Below are positions 43,358 to 54,313 of a stretch of DNA of 64,000 nucleotides, one piece after another (position 1 is the first letter of the stretch; each line of letters starts with the position of its first letter). The notes under the pieces were generated by a model that saw only the letters and a list, made by a program, of their open reading frames with translations, was not told where the DNA came from and searched no databases. The stretch covers positions 47,397,481 to 47,461,480 of the forward strand of contig OX352763.1 of NCBI GenBank assembly GCA_947095585.1, given 5' to 3'. Source of the stretch: Nephrocerus scutellatus. Lineage: Eukaryota > Arthropoda > Insecta > Diptera > Pipunculidae. Position numbers and translations under genes: made by a program.

Positions 43358-44459
43358 ACAGAACTGTTCTCAGTGTATCCTCACGGTCCGTCGTGTAGTT
43401 GCCATTAGTCTTTTTCAACAGACCCACACTATTTGTCTGATCCCTAACAAGTGCCTTGTGGATACGTGCAGCTGCTGGCATTTCAGCGATATTCTCGCAA
43501 CACTTCCTCCACGTGGCCCGTTTAGATTGTCTTAATTCAGAGTTATACTCTGTAAAGGCGGACTTGTATTCGTCCCAACTCTTCGTGCGTTTAGCAGAGT
43601 TGAAGAGCTTTCTAACTTTCCTGCTAAGCTTGGTCAGTATGTCATTCCACCAAGGAACTTTGCGTTTACAAAGGTTAGTTTTGACGACACAACTGCCATG
43701 ATAGGAAGTAAGCAGTAGATCATTTACTATGTAAGCTGCCTCGTCTAGGACCTCTATAGAGTCAATAGGTGAGACAAGCAAATCTAGTTTGGAGAGGACT
43801 AGTCCTCGATAGAGATTCCAGTCCGTTGACTTAGAATCATATCTGGGAGAGGCATGTTCCAACGCGCCTGGAATTTCAAAGCTGATGTGTTGATGGTCTG
43901 ACAGCGAGGCCTCTACGAAGGTTGGTTTAGAGCCCTTGTTTACAATATCTACATTATTGCTAATAAGATAATCTAATAGACACTCACCCCTTCTATTGAT
44001 ACCGCTGCTGCCCCAAACCTCATGGTGTGCGTTGGCATCACATCCTATAATGAATTGAATGTTCCGAGCTTTGCAGTGCGTAATCAGATCTTGCACCTCT
44101 TTTGTCGGGATATTTTCTTCATCGCCGGGGAAGTATGCTGCGGCACATACTATATTATGTTTCCCCCTCTCGGTCGGAACCTTCACTAGAACGGCAACAA
44201 GGTCTTTTGTTATAAATTCTGGAATGGGAAGAAAGTTAATATTAGATCTGATAAGGCAGGCCGCTCTTGGCACTGCCTCCCCACATTTTACTATCAACTT
44301 ACCTTTCCCGTCCTTTAGACCCTTCACCTGTCCGCTAATAGCACAAGGCTCCTGTATGAGGCCAAGTGCTATTTCCTCCTCGAAGAATCTTTTGCTAAGT
44401 GTTGCGGACGCCCCCTAAGCATGATGTTGATTCCCCTGTAGCACCTTTATGGTGCTCAT
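43275..44459 (-). pseudogene. LOA-2 endonuclease (ORF2 N-terminus)
   Basis: After the ATG and a TAG stop in the 15th codon, the frame resumes with LSKRFFEEEIALGLIQEPCA, CAAAYFPGDEENIPTKEV and GCDANAHHEVWGSSGINRRG. A deletion of about 29 codons joins KPTFV directly to EASLSDHQHI, so the stretch before the catalytic SDH is missing. A Lys/Arg-rich linker follows to 43357. At the 43275-43357 frame overlap, a further ~160-bp deletion has removed the RT finger motif present in LOA-1. Confidence 0.85.
44456..44459 (-). promoter_or_regulatory. ATGA overlap of ORF1 stop and ORF2 start in LOA-2
   Basis: Minus-strand GGATGAGCACC: TGA ends ORF1 and ATG opens ORF2 (MSTIKVLQ). The same overlap is kept in LOA-1 at 32878-32875. 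It implies termination-reinitiation or a similar mechanism for making ORF2 protein. Confidence 0.8.
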
Positions 44460-46169
44460 CCTTCCTCCTTCTGAGAAAGGGCCTGCCGGATTAGAACCGC
44501 TTTCTTGGGGCCCCTACCCCTGCGGCAGGCAGTCTGGCTCGGTTGACCCGTTGGTCTACCATAGCCTAACTTACTTTTAGGAGCAAGTGCAGCTCTGGCT
44601 GCGTTTTTTCCATTTCTGGAAAGATTTGATCCAGAAGGCTTGGTAGCCTTGCTGGACGACGGAGCCGGTCGTACTACCAGCTTTAAAGTTTCGGTTCCGG
44701 ACCCGCTGTGGTCAACCTGCCCGGAAGAGCTGGTAACCGAAGAGGCAGCCTTTTGTACCGCGGGCGCTGGGTCGGAGCCACTCAGACTAGCTGGCTCAGT
44801 GGTATTTCGAGCGGAGCTGACTGTATTTGAGGTACCTTGGTCAGATGCTGAGTTCTTATCGGTGCTCTTAAGAATCAGCTTAATCTGACCAAAGCGGTAC
44901 CCTATAACGCCTTCGTTGGCGATAAGCCTAGACATGGAGGCGTCATCAACCGCCATTATGAGATGAAGGAGCGCACCTTCCTTCTTTCTCTGTACCACCT
45001 TCCATGAAATGTCATTTAAACCTTCGTTTTGGGCCTCGATTGTGGCCAGAACATTCTCTGAAGGAAGCTCAATACTTTGTGGAAAGAACCCACGGACGAT
45101 ATGTGTCTTCGGGAAAGATCCCTCTTCCCTGCCAGTCCACTCTTGGTTTTTATTTTGTCGAAATTGGAGCGCATCCACCCGGCAGTAGAGCTATCTACAC
45201 AGATGAAGACCATATCCATCCCGATTTCGGATACGATTCGGTGAAACGCGGCCAAACGCCGCAGCCGGTCATCTCAATCGAGATGTCGATAACCGCCTCT
45301 TGAAGTTGAGCAATTTGCTCCTTTGTCAGCGGTTTCTTCCACAGGTCGATCGGGACAACCCCCAGTCTGACAGCACTGGTCACTTGACTAAAAGTGGAAA
45401 TGTCAGGTGAGGGCCCTGCTCTGGCCTTTTTGGCGGCCGATGTGGGTGGTGTCTGGTCTTCCGCCCTGACGCGTTTAACAACGCTCTTAATGGGAGGCGC
45501 TGCTTTGGCAAAAACAAGAGCACTGTCTCTGTCTTTCCCTATGCGTAAAGCATGCTTAAAACGTCTTTTTTCCCTCTAAGTTAGCTTGACATAAGCCTGT
45601 TGTTGGATCTGCATTCCCCCTAATGCGATCCCAACCGAGGAACAACCGGATTTCTCCGAAATGACGCTAATGGTGTCGACAACTTCGGATGTGTCAGACT
45701 CGGATGTATTCGAATCCACACCCTTGTTGCCAACATCTAAAAGTGACGTTGTGGTCAACACGGGGTTGACCTTCGAGAGCTCATCCCCCACCGACAAAAC
45801 AACGGTCTGTCCATGAGCAGGATCCGCGTTTAAAGTCGGAACTTGATTGACCGGAAGGGAATCAGTTCCTGACGAGGTTTCGAGTGGCACAGAAGCACAT
45901 CTCGAAGTTGGTGTCACCACTGGAATGACTGTCAGGGGCACAGAGGCCTCTGACACTACAACGGCCCGCTCTAACGCAGGTGCCGAGGTTGATGTGATTG
46001 GAGATGCATCGGTCTCATAAGTAATTTTAGGATAATCAATAATTCCCACGAGTATCCGGGAAAGTATGTCACCCATGGTAAAGCCCGGCATACCATGAGA
46101 AGACCGGTTAAAATCGGAGGTTGCCAGGTATCCGAAGTCCCGTGATAGCGACCAACAACTCATGGCCAT
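44456..46169 (-). pseudogene. LOA-2 ORF1 (gag-like, DUF4780-type)
   Basis: The N-terminal frame (46169-45576) is Ser/Thr/Val-rich, probably disordered, and stops at 45576 with a frame change. Next comes a basic piece with SAAKKARAGPSPDISTFSQV and then LTKEQIAQLQEAVIDISIEM. The DUF4780-like domain (VFICVDSSTAGWMRSNF; VVQRKKEGALLHLIMAVDDA) is interrupted by a small deletion near 45140. A Ser/Pro/Lys-rich tail ends ALSQKEEG at 44456. The product would package element RNA. The ORF1 stop overlaps the ORF2 start. Confidence 0.85.
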
Positions 46170-46402
46170 GCATCCCTCGGCGCACGTGTCTCACCATTGG
46201 ATTTAGGATTTTTTAGTCTGTCGAGGTTTACTCCTGTACTAAATTTACTGAGGATAGGGTTGCCCCGTTACCCCACACCCTCCTCCTTTACCCGGGCTTG
46301 GGACCGGCATGCTGCCTGCGTGCTAGGAGAGGTGGTCGCCTCGTCTCTAAAGAGTGAACAGACGTAATTTATAACCATCTCTGAGACCACCCCCTCTCCC
46401 AC
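46170..46402 (-). promoter_or_regulatory. LOA-2 5' untranslated region
   Basis: Minus-strand leader of ~230 bp, GC-rich against its surroundings. It includes GGAGGAGGGTGTGGGGTAAC and ACCTCGACAGACTAAAAAAT before the ORF1 start at 46169. Non-LTR elements usually carry an internal promoter here; none was identified by motif. Confidence 0.55.
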
Positions 46403-46882
46403 ACGACGGAAACAAGGCGGAGTTCATTAGAGATACACATTTGTGCAAAGTTTGAATAAAATCGGGTAAAATTCGTGGCTTGAGTTCCTCGTAAGACTCA
46501 TGACTAGAAATTTTATCCACACACCACAAAATCTTGCACGCAAATAATAAAATATCAAAATTTTTTGAAATCGCACACATGCCGTTTGCGAAACCACACA
46601 ATCAAAACCATACACCTTCAGTTTGCATGCACAATCACTAGATAGCGCATGCATGTATGTGTACGATCCTGTTTTATTTTACTACGCTTTTGCTTTAGTT
46701 CGGAAATGTGCAAAGAGAACTTATTTCACCCAAAGAAAAATGCTGTATAATTGTTTATAATAGCTGGTTAACTCTAGTTTTTGACCCCACAACATGTTTT
46801 GTTGATTGTACGAAGATATGGTTGTCAATACTAAAACCATGTTATGAAAATGAACATTGTTGTGAAAATTACAATTTTATCT
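46403..46882. other. Unassigned DNA with a family A scrap
   Basis: TTAGAGATACACATTTGTGC and AATAAAATCGGGTAAA at 46439-46470 are a family A module fragment. The rest has only a short plus-strand frame at 46708-46893, of unknown meaning. Confidence 0.45.
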
Positions 46883-47834
46883 GTAAGGTATAAAGTTGCT
46901 AGATTATAAGAGTATTACGTCAAATTTATAATACACTGATAATTATAAAAAACGCAGCGAAAGTTGTTAAATCCATCGAACATTTACTGTAATTTGAGCA
47001 GACTTTTTCAGAAATTATTACAGTGACTGCTGTTAACCTGAAAGATTATGTTGTATACTTTAGAGCATTAGATATGAAAGTTTCAATAAACTGATGCAAA
47101 ATATACAGCGAAAGTTGTTAAATCCATCTAACATTAACTGTAATTTGTACAGACTTTTGCTGTAATAATTATAGTGACTGTCGTTTACCTGATAGATCAT
47201 GTTTTAAGCTTTACAGCATTTTATATGAAATATGCAAAATATAAGCGAAATTTGTTAAATGTATCTAACATTAACTGTAATTTGTACAGACTCTCGCTAA
47301 TTACAATGACTGTAGTTAACCTGAAAGATGATATTGTAAACTTTACAGCATTGATATGAAACTAGCTGATTACCCGGCGTTGCCCAATCTTCTAAGGTAG
47401 GGGTAGAAAAAAGAATGATATCTATTTATAAGGTAAAATTGCAGTTTTTATTAACAAAACATATTTTAAATTATAGCTTTAGTGTTCAAATTAAAAAATA
47501 AAATTAAAAAACATACATATTATTAAATTAAAAGAAAACTTGGTTGTATAAAATGTTTCACCTTCAAAAGCTAGAATAAGTAAATTCTTAAGTCAACCCA
47601 CCCCATAGCAAGCAAAATAAAATTGTCCGTGGGGAAAACATGGCGATCTCAAATTTATACTCCGCAGTACTTAATAAACGACTTATTGATCGTCATCGAA
47701 AGTTTTACTGGAAATTGCAATATTACCATAAAGCACGGCTACTAATCTACCTTTTCCAATTTGAAGTAGGAGCGACAATAACCTCACCCCCAAATTATCG
47801 CCAAATGGTCGCCGAGCACCATTCTTAAACATCA

Positions 47835-48425
47835 CTATTCATCTCAGCTAATATAGCTCACCCCCCCGGGGATACAACTCACCCATAGGAGTGTTCTACC
47901 AACACTATTGATCTCAGTGACCCCGAGAACTATTGTATGGATACTAATATCGGTCATCCCCCTCAGGTATCAACCCCCTTCCCCTAGGCTGTCTTACCAT
48001 CACCATTCAACTCAGCGACCCCTAAAACTATAGAATCGACACTACTATTGGTAACCCCCCCCCCCTCAGTTATCGAACCTATTCACCTAGAGCTGTCTTA
48101 CCATCACCATTCAAATCAGCGACCCAGAAAACTATAGAATCGATACGGTCACTTCCCCCCCTCAGTTATCGACCCCATCCCCATAGATCTGTCTTACCAT
48201 CCCCATTTAACTCACCGACCCCGAAAACTATAGAATGTACACTAATATCAGTTACCCCGCTCAGTTACCGATCCCATCCCCCTAGAGCTGTCTTACCATC
48301 ACCATTCAACTTAGCGACCCAGAAAACTATAGAATCGATAATAATACGGTCAAACCCCCACCCCCAGGTAACGACCCCATCGCCCTAGAGCTGTCTTACC
48401 ATCCCCATTAAACTCAGCAGCCGCC
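47835..48425. repeat. C-rich tandem array, about 94-103-bp units (left copy)
   Basis: CTGTCTTACCATCACCATTC recurs at 47999, 48093, 48189, 48288 and 48391 with AAAACTATAGAATCGACAC and runs of C between. Strong strand asymmetry (C on plus). Confidence 0.9.
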
Positions 48426-48519
48426 TCCCAGTAATTAATGGTGCCACAATTGCGACATCAGACTTACTTAAGATGTTAGGTTTGAACGTTTCAAGTGAAC
48501 TTTCCTGGAAAGAACATAC

Positions 48520-49160
48520 TTTTGGAATTTCAAAATGAGTGAGTCAACGTTTGGGCTTCATATTAAGATTATATAAGACTTATGTTAGACCAATTTTAGA
48601 ATTTAATTCATATGTGTGGGGTTGGGCTCCTACAACGCATTTGTATTATCTTGATGGAATTCTGAATAGAGTTATCCGTTTGATAAACGATGTAACCATT
48701 ACTTCATCTCTTGATTCTTTGGAGCATAGAGGAAATGCAGGAGGTTTAACTGTTTTCTACAAATTTTACAACGGTAGATTTTCTTCAGAAACCCGTTCTC
48801 TAGTTCCAGGTCCTTTTGTCAGCAACGTAAGCGCTTGTTTCAGGTCTAATCAACATAGATTTTGCCTTTTCATGTAGAACCCAACACTTCAAATTCTCGT
48901 TTTATCCGAGAGTGACTTCGATGTGGAATCAATTGGTCAACTCCGTGTTTCCCGAATCTTTTAATCTACAGGCCTTCAAAATATCCGTCATAAACTTCCT
49001 CAAGGACGACCGTAGCGTACCGTTCATTAGATGATATGTATATATAAATAAAAATATTGTTTGTATTATTTATAATTTGTTGTTAAATTTGTTATATTTT
49101 CTTGGTCAAGGTTTTTTGTAGTTTTCCCTGGCCATGATCCATAAATAAAATGGATAAAAG
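48520..49160 (+). pseudogene. CR1-like non-LTR retrotransposon 3' end (left copy)
   Basis: Frame 48539-48877 reads RLYKTYVRPILEFNSYVWGW, SSLDSLEHRGNAGGLTVFYK and SSETRSLVPGPF: the RT C-terminal region of CR1/jockey-type elements. After a frame break it continues MWNQLVNSVFPESFNL and FLKDDRSVPFIR to a stop at ~49033. The 3' UTR ends with TTCCCTGGCCATGATCCATA. Only the last ~170 codons are present, as expected of a 5'-truncated insertion. Confidence 0.85.
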
Positions 49161-49507
49161 CATTTTGACTCGCGTCATTTTACTTTCGGGTTCATTTTTT
49201 CATATTGTTTTTTCAATGAATCAGAGAGAATTCTGAGAAAATAAATTGAAACCGGCTACAAACGTGAGCAATGTGACATATTGTAAGTCACATTCCTTCG
49301 ATTTTTTATTTAATTTTTAATTTTATCAAAGGCCATCTTAGTGCCGTGACGCAAGTCATTTAGGGAATTCTCCCTTGGCAATGAGGGTATGTATAAATAA
49401 AAAATAAAAAAAATTTGTAAATCTCACAGCATTTAATTTGGAATTTGCAGCGAACCGATGCAAAATATACAGTGAAAGTTGTTAAATCAGTCTAAAATTA
49501 TCGAAAA

Positions 49508-49549
49508 CATTCACTGTAATAATGACTGTACACATTATTACAGTGAATG
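49508..49549. repeat. Perfect 16-bp stem hairpin (left copy)
   Basis: CATTCACTGTAATAAT, ten-base loop, then its exact reverse complement. The second copy lies at 52540-52581. It lies in a stretch related to the ~150-bp repeats at the start of the duplicated unit, so it may be the foldback end of a small element. Confidence 0.85.
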
Positions 49550-51024
49550 ATGTTGAAGTTTATTTTATTTTATTGTTTTATTTCATTGTTTATGCAATAA
49601 TATTGCATATTCATATTTATACATATATAAAGTTATAAAGTTTAACCAAATTAAGTTAAATGCTTTTATATTGGAATACTTTTGTTCCATCATTCAATGT
49701 ATTTAATTATATAGGTGGGCTTGTAAACTTTTCAATGCTTAAAACATCATAATCCTTAAGAAAACTTGATTTATCTCCTACATAGCAGCTATAATCAAAA
49801 TCGAAATACAATATATTATATTTAGGGCACACAGGGAAGATTTTTTCATTATTATCAATTATTGAGTATTTCAAGAAACTTACTTTTATTTCTTTTAATT
49901 ATACCTAAGTAGTTATGAATTTCATACTGGGTTTACGTATACTTATATGATAAAAAGGTTTTTTAAGTGTGGTAAAAGAAATAATGGTAGCTCGGGGATG
50001 TAAGAATAAAAATGTTGAGCAAATTGTGCTGGAAAAAATTAAGAGCGGAGTATAAAGGATGTATGAAACGTTAAACGTGTAAGGTATAAAGTTGCTAGAT
50101 TATAAAAGTATTACGTTACATTTATAATACACTGATAATTATAAAAAACACAGCGAAAGTTGTTAAATCCATCGAAAATTTACTGTAATTTGAGCACACT
50201 TTTGCAGAAATTATTACAGTGACTGATGTTAACCTGAAAGATTATGTCGTATACTTTAGAGCATTAGATATGAAAGTTGCAATAAACTGCGAAAGTTGTT
50301 AAATCCATCTAACATTAACTGTAATTTGTACAGACTGTTGCTGTAATAATTATAGTGACTGTCGTTTACCTGATAGATCATGTTTTAAGCTTTACAGCAT
50401 TTTATATGAAATATGCAAAAAATCGAAGCAAAATATAAGCGAAATTTGTTAAATCTATCTAACATTAACTGTAATTTGTACAGACTCTCGCTAATTACAA
50501 TGACTGTAGTTAACCTGAAATATCATATTGTAAACTTTACAGCATTGATATGAAACTAGCTGATTACCCGGCGTTGCCCAATCCTCTAAGGTAGGGGTAG
50601 AAAAAAGAATGATATGTATCTATAAGGTAAAATTTCAGTTTTTATTAACAAAACATATTTAAATAAATAAAATTAAAAAACATACATATTATTAAATTTA
50701 AAGAAAACTTGGTTGTATAAAATGTTTCACCTTCAAAAGCAAGAATAAATATATTCTTAGGTCAACCCACCCCATAGCAAGCAAAATAAAGTTGTCCGTG
50801 GGGAAAATCTCAAATCTCTACTCAATTTTATACTCCGCAGTACTTAATAAACGACTTATTGATCGTCATCGAAAGTTTTACTGGAAATTGCAATATTACC
50901 ATAAAGCACGGCTACTAATCTACCTTTTCCAATTTGAAGTAGGAGCGACAATAACCTCACCCTCAAATTATCGCCAAATGGTCGCCGAGCACCATTCTTT
51001 AAACATCACTATTCATCTCAGCTA

Positions 51025-51525
51025 ATATAGCTCACCCTACCCCCTCCGGGGATACAACTCACCCATAGGAGTGTTCTACCAACACTATTGATCTCAGTGA
51101 CCCCGAGAACTATTGTATGGATACTAATATCGGTCATCCCCCTCAGGTATCAACCCCCTTCCCCTAGGCTGTCTTACCATCACCATTCAACTCAGCGACC
51201 CCTAAAACTATAGAATCGACACTACTATTGGTAACCCCCCCACCCCTCAGTTTTCGAACCTATTCACCTAGAACTGTCTTACCATCACCATTCAAATCAG
51301 CGACCCCTAAAACCACAGAATCGACACTAATATCGGTAACCCCCCCCCCCCCCCCCACTAGTCATATACCCCAGCCCGTAGAGCTGTCTTACCATCAGCG
51401 ACCCCGAAAACTATAGAATCTACACTAATATCGGTCACCCCCCCCACCCAACGCAGTATCGACCCCATCACCGTATAGCTGTCTTACCATCACCATTAAA
51501 CTCAGCAGCCGCCTCCCAGTAATTA
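51025..51525. repeat. C-rich tandem array (right copy)
   Basis: Counterpart of 47835-48425 with fewer units and a longer poly-C run at ~51341-51356. Length change between the copies shows that the array is unstable. Confidence 0.9.
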
Positions 51526-51569
51526 ATGGTGCCACAATTGCGACATCAGACTTACTTAAGATGTTAGGT

Positions 51570-52185
51570 TTGAACGTAACGTTTGGGCTTCATATTAAGA
51601 TTATATAAGACTTATGTTAGACCAATTTTAGAATTTAATTCATATGTGTGGGGTTGGGCTCCTACAACGCATTTGTATTATCTTGATGGAATTCTGAATA
51701 GAGTTATCCGTTTGATAAACGATGTAACCATTACTTCATCTCTTGATTCTTTGGAGCATAGAGGAAATGCAGGAGGTTTAACTGTTTTCTACAAATTTTA
51801 CAACGGTAGATTTTCTTCAGAAACCCGTTCTCTAGTTCCAGGTCCTTTTGTCAGCAACGTAAGCGCTCGTTTCAGGTCTAATCAACATAGATTTTGCCTT
51901 TTCACGTAGAACCCAACACTTCAAATTCTCGTTTTATCCGAGAGTGACTTCGATGTGGAATCAATTGGTCAACTCCGTGTTTCCCGAATCTTTTAATCTA
52001 CAGGCCTTCAAAATATCCGTCATAAACTTCCTCAAGGACGACCGTAGCGTACCGTTCATTAGATGATATGTATATATAAATAAAAATATTGTTTGTATTA
52101 TTTATAATTTGTTGTTAAATTTGTTATATTTTCTTGGTCAAGGTTTTTTGTAGTTTTCCCTGGCCATGATCCATAAATAAAATGG
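51570..52185 (+). pseudogene. CR1-like non-LTR retrotransposon 3' end (right copy)
   Basis: Duplicate of 48520-49160 with only a few base differences seen (for example AGCGCTCGTTTC versus AGCGCTTGTTTC). It arose by segmental duplication, not by a second transposition. Confidence 0.9.
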
Positions 52186-52539
52186 ATAAAAGCATTTTGA
52201 CTCGCGTCATTTTACTTTCGGGTTCATTTTTTCATATTGTTTTTTCAATGAATCAGAGAGAATTCTGAGAAAATAAATTGAAACCGGCTACAAACGTGAG
52301 CAATGTGACATATTGTAAGTCACATTCCTTCGATTTTTTATTTAATTTTTAATTTTATCAAAGGCCATCTTAGTGCCGTGACGCAAGTCATTTAGGGAAT
52401 TCTCCCTTGGCAATGAGGGTATGTATAAATAAAAAATAAAAAAAATTTGTAAATCTCACAGCATTTAATTTGGAATTTGCAGCGAACCGATGCAAAATAT
52501 ACAGTGAAAGTTGTTAAATCAGTCTAAAATTATCGAAAA

Positions 52540-52581
52540 CATTCACTGTAATAATGACTGTACACATTATTACAGTGAATG
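52540..52581. repeat. Perfect 16-bp stem hairpin (right copy)
   Basis: Identical to 49508-49549 in stem and loop. It is a part of the right copy of the 3.1-kb duplication. Confidence 0.85.
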
Positions 52582-53050
52582 ATGTTGAAGTTTATTTTAT
52601 TTTATTGTTTTATTTCATTGTTTATGCAATAATATTGCATATTCATATTTATACATATATAAAGTTATAAAGTTTAACCAAATTAAGTTAAATGCTTTTA
52701 TATTGGAATACTTTTGTTCCATCATTCAATGTATTTAATTATATAGGTGGGCTTGTAAACTTTTCAATGCTTAAAACATCATAATCCTTAAGAAAACTTG
52801 ATTTGTCTCCTACATAGCAGATATAATCAAAATCGAAATACAATATATTATATTCATGGCACACAGGGAAGATTTTTTCATTATTATCAATTATTGAGTA
52901 TTTCAAGAAACTTATATTTCTTTTAATTAACCTAAGTAGTTATGAATTTCATACTGGGTTTACGTATACTTATATTATAAAAAGGTTTTTTAAGTGTGGT
53001 GAAAGAAATGGTAGCTCGGGGATGTAAGAATAAAAATGTTGAGCAAACAG

Positions 53051-53462
53051 CGGTTTTCGCGGAATTGACACCGATGGTAAAATTGATTTTTTTTTAAATC
53101 GGTTTTTACTTTTTAGTGAATTTTTTATTTATAGAAGTCAATACAATAACCAATGACAATAAAATTGAGACCGAATTAAATAAGGGTACAATAGATGTAA
53201 GCGTTAATGATGATAAACCAGGCCTACATCAAGAGGTAATTTATTTAAAAAGATGTATATTAGCTTAAAAACAATATTTCTTTTATTTTATTCCAGTAAA
53301 AAATTCAGACCCATTAAGAATATGAAAGAATTTTTAAAAGTGCAGAAAGAACTGCAACAGATTTTTTTCAAAAAGAAAGAGACCTGCTAGATGCGGATTA
53401 TAATTATAATATGAAAACAATGAGTTATATTATTTATTTTTATGAATGAAACGATGAATAAA
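53051..53462 (+). CDS. Possible 3' terminal exons of an unidentified host gene
   Basis: Exon-like blocks sit in compatible phase. 53051-53076 ends in a GTAAAA donor. A 58-base intron ends TTTATTTATAG. Exon 53135-53235 (VNTITNDNKIETELNK, GTIDVSVNDDKPGLHQE) ends GAG/GTAATT. A 61-base intron ends TTTATTCCAG. The next exon would begin with TAA, giving a stop. An AATAAA follows at 53457. Phase agrees across the first junction (G + AA = GAA). Introns of 58-61 bases are typical of flies. Another frame of the last exon is also open (KKFRPIKNMKEFLKVQKELQ), so a frameshifted pseudogene is possible. The protein is not recognised. It starts at the very edge of the 3.1-kb duplication. Confidence 0.35.
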
Positions 53463-54313
53463 ATTTGTAACAAATTAGATTTCAAAATTTTTGTTATATA
53501 ATTGCACTTTTGGACATATGTTATTGAATATTTCTTTAGTAGTTCTAAAATTCTGTATGTAAGCATCTTCTAAAAAGTTATCTTAAACTACTCTGTCCCA
53601 ACAATCACTGTTTCTCGATTTTTTTTAATGAATTATTTTCTAAAAAAAAATTTAACCTTAATTGGCCTTGTTCAAAGATAATATTTCTTATACTCTAAAA
53701 TTTCTCAATCCATTTTGATTTATCAAAAAATTTATTTTATATTTATACAAATTTAAATTTGAAATTTAAACGTCATCACATGTAACCTCTGACCCAAAAT
53801 TTCGTTCAGTCAAGTTTCAGTTCGCAACTCAGTCATATTTCGGTATATGTAACTTTACTTTATATCTACGATTTTTATTAATAGACTTAAAAAATCGAAA
53901 GTTCGTCATTTGGTGGCACTAGATTTGCTATCATAACAGGTAAAACATTTAAAAATAACATAATTTCCTTGCACTAAACTTAAATTTGGATTTGTTCAAA
54001 TGCTCAAAAGCAATAAGTTCGGAATATTTACCAATCTCTGATTCCCCATAACTAAACATTGTTTTCTGAAATTCAAAGTATCGAGATTAAAATACTGCTT
54101 ATTTGAGTGGGTGTGTGGACATATGTACGTGCGTTAGAAATTATACTTCTTCTAAAAGATTAAAGCTTAATATGCTTGCTAAAAAACATATGAATAGAAT
54201 GATAAGCCGAATTAAGGGAGATATTAAATCCGATCGGTGGAATGTTATCGCACGACTCGATATTTTTTTTTATAATTCGCGAACGCTTAAAAGGTTCGCA
54301 CCTTTATAATGCT
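53463..54313. other. Unassigned AT-rich DNA
   Basis: No gene recognised. TTCAGTCAAGTTTCAGTTCG (53804-53823) and AACTCAGTCAT (53827) resemble initiators. ATAACAG/GTAAAA near 53934-53945 resembles a splice donor, so a first exon on the plus strand is conceivable but weakly supported. Confidence 0.35.

Larger units (their letters stand above)
41363..46402 (-). mobile_element. LOA-2: Loa-like non-LTR retrotransposon, 5' end present, 3' end lost
   Basis: This is the longest copy of the family. On the minus strand, a G-rich 5' leader starts GTGGGAGAGGGGGTGGTCTC at 46402, then ORF1, the ATGA overlap, endonuclease, RT and RNase H. Similarity to LOA-1 stops at 41363, about 510 bp short of the poly(A) end. 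The 3' end was therefore removed by a later event rather than by normal 5' truncation. ORF2 has an early stop and two internal deletions, so the copy is dead. Confidence 0.9.
46883..50021 (+). repeat. Tandem duplication of ~3.1 kb, left copy
   Basis: Starts GTAAGGTATAAAGTTGC and ends AATGTTGAGCAAA. It contains, in order, three ~140-150-bp repeats (AGCGAAAGTTGTTAAATCC), a CTAGCTGATTACCCGGCG block, a C-rich ~100-bp array, a CR1-like 3' fragment, a second 3'-tail fragment and a perfect hairpin (49508-49549). The right copy at 50079 is almost identical over long stretches. Confidence 0.95.
50079..53046 (+). repeat. Tandem duplication of ~3.1 kb, right copy
   Basis: Same order as the left copy, offset by 3196 bp at the start and 3032 bp at the hairpin. 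It is shorter in the C-rich array and has lost about 57 bp between two AACGT motifs at 51576. 52061-52620 looks identical to 49030-49590. Fifty-seven bases of other sequence separate the copies. Confidence 0.95.

Noticed and set aside
46708..46893. A 61-codon frame ending at a GTATAA donor-like site, as an upstream exon of the 53-kb gene
   Set aside because: Its phase at the donor does not match the first candidate exon and no acceptor was identified.
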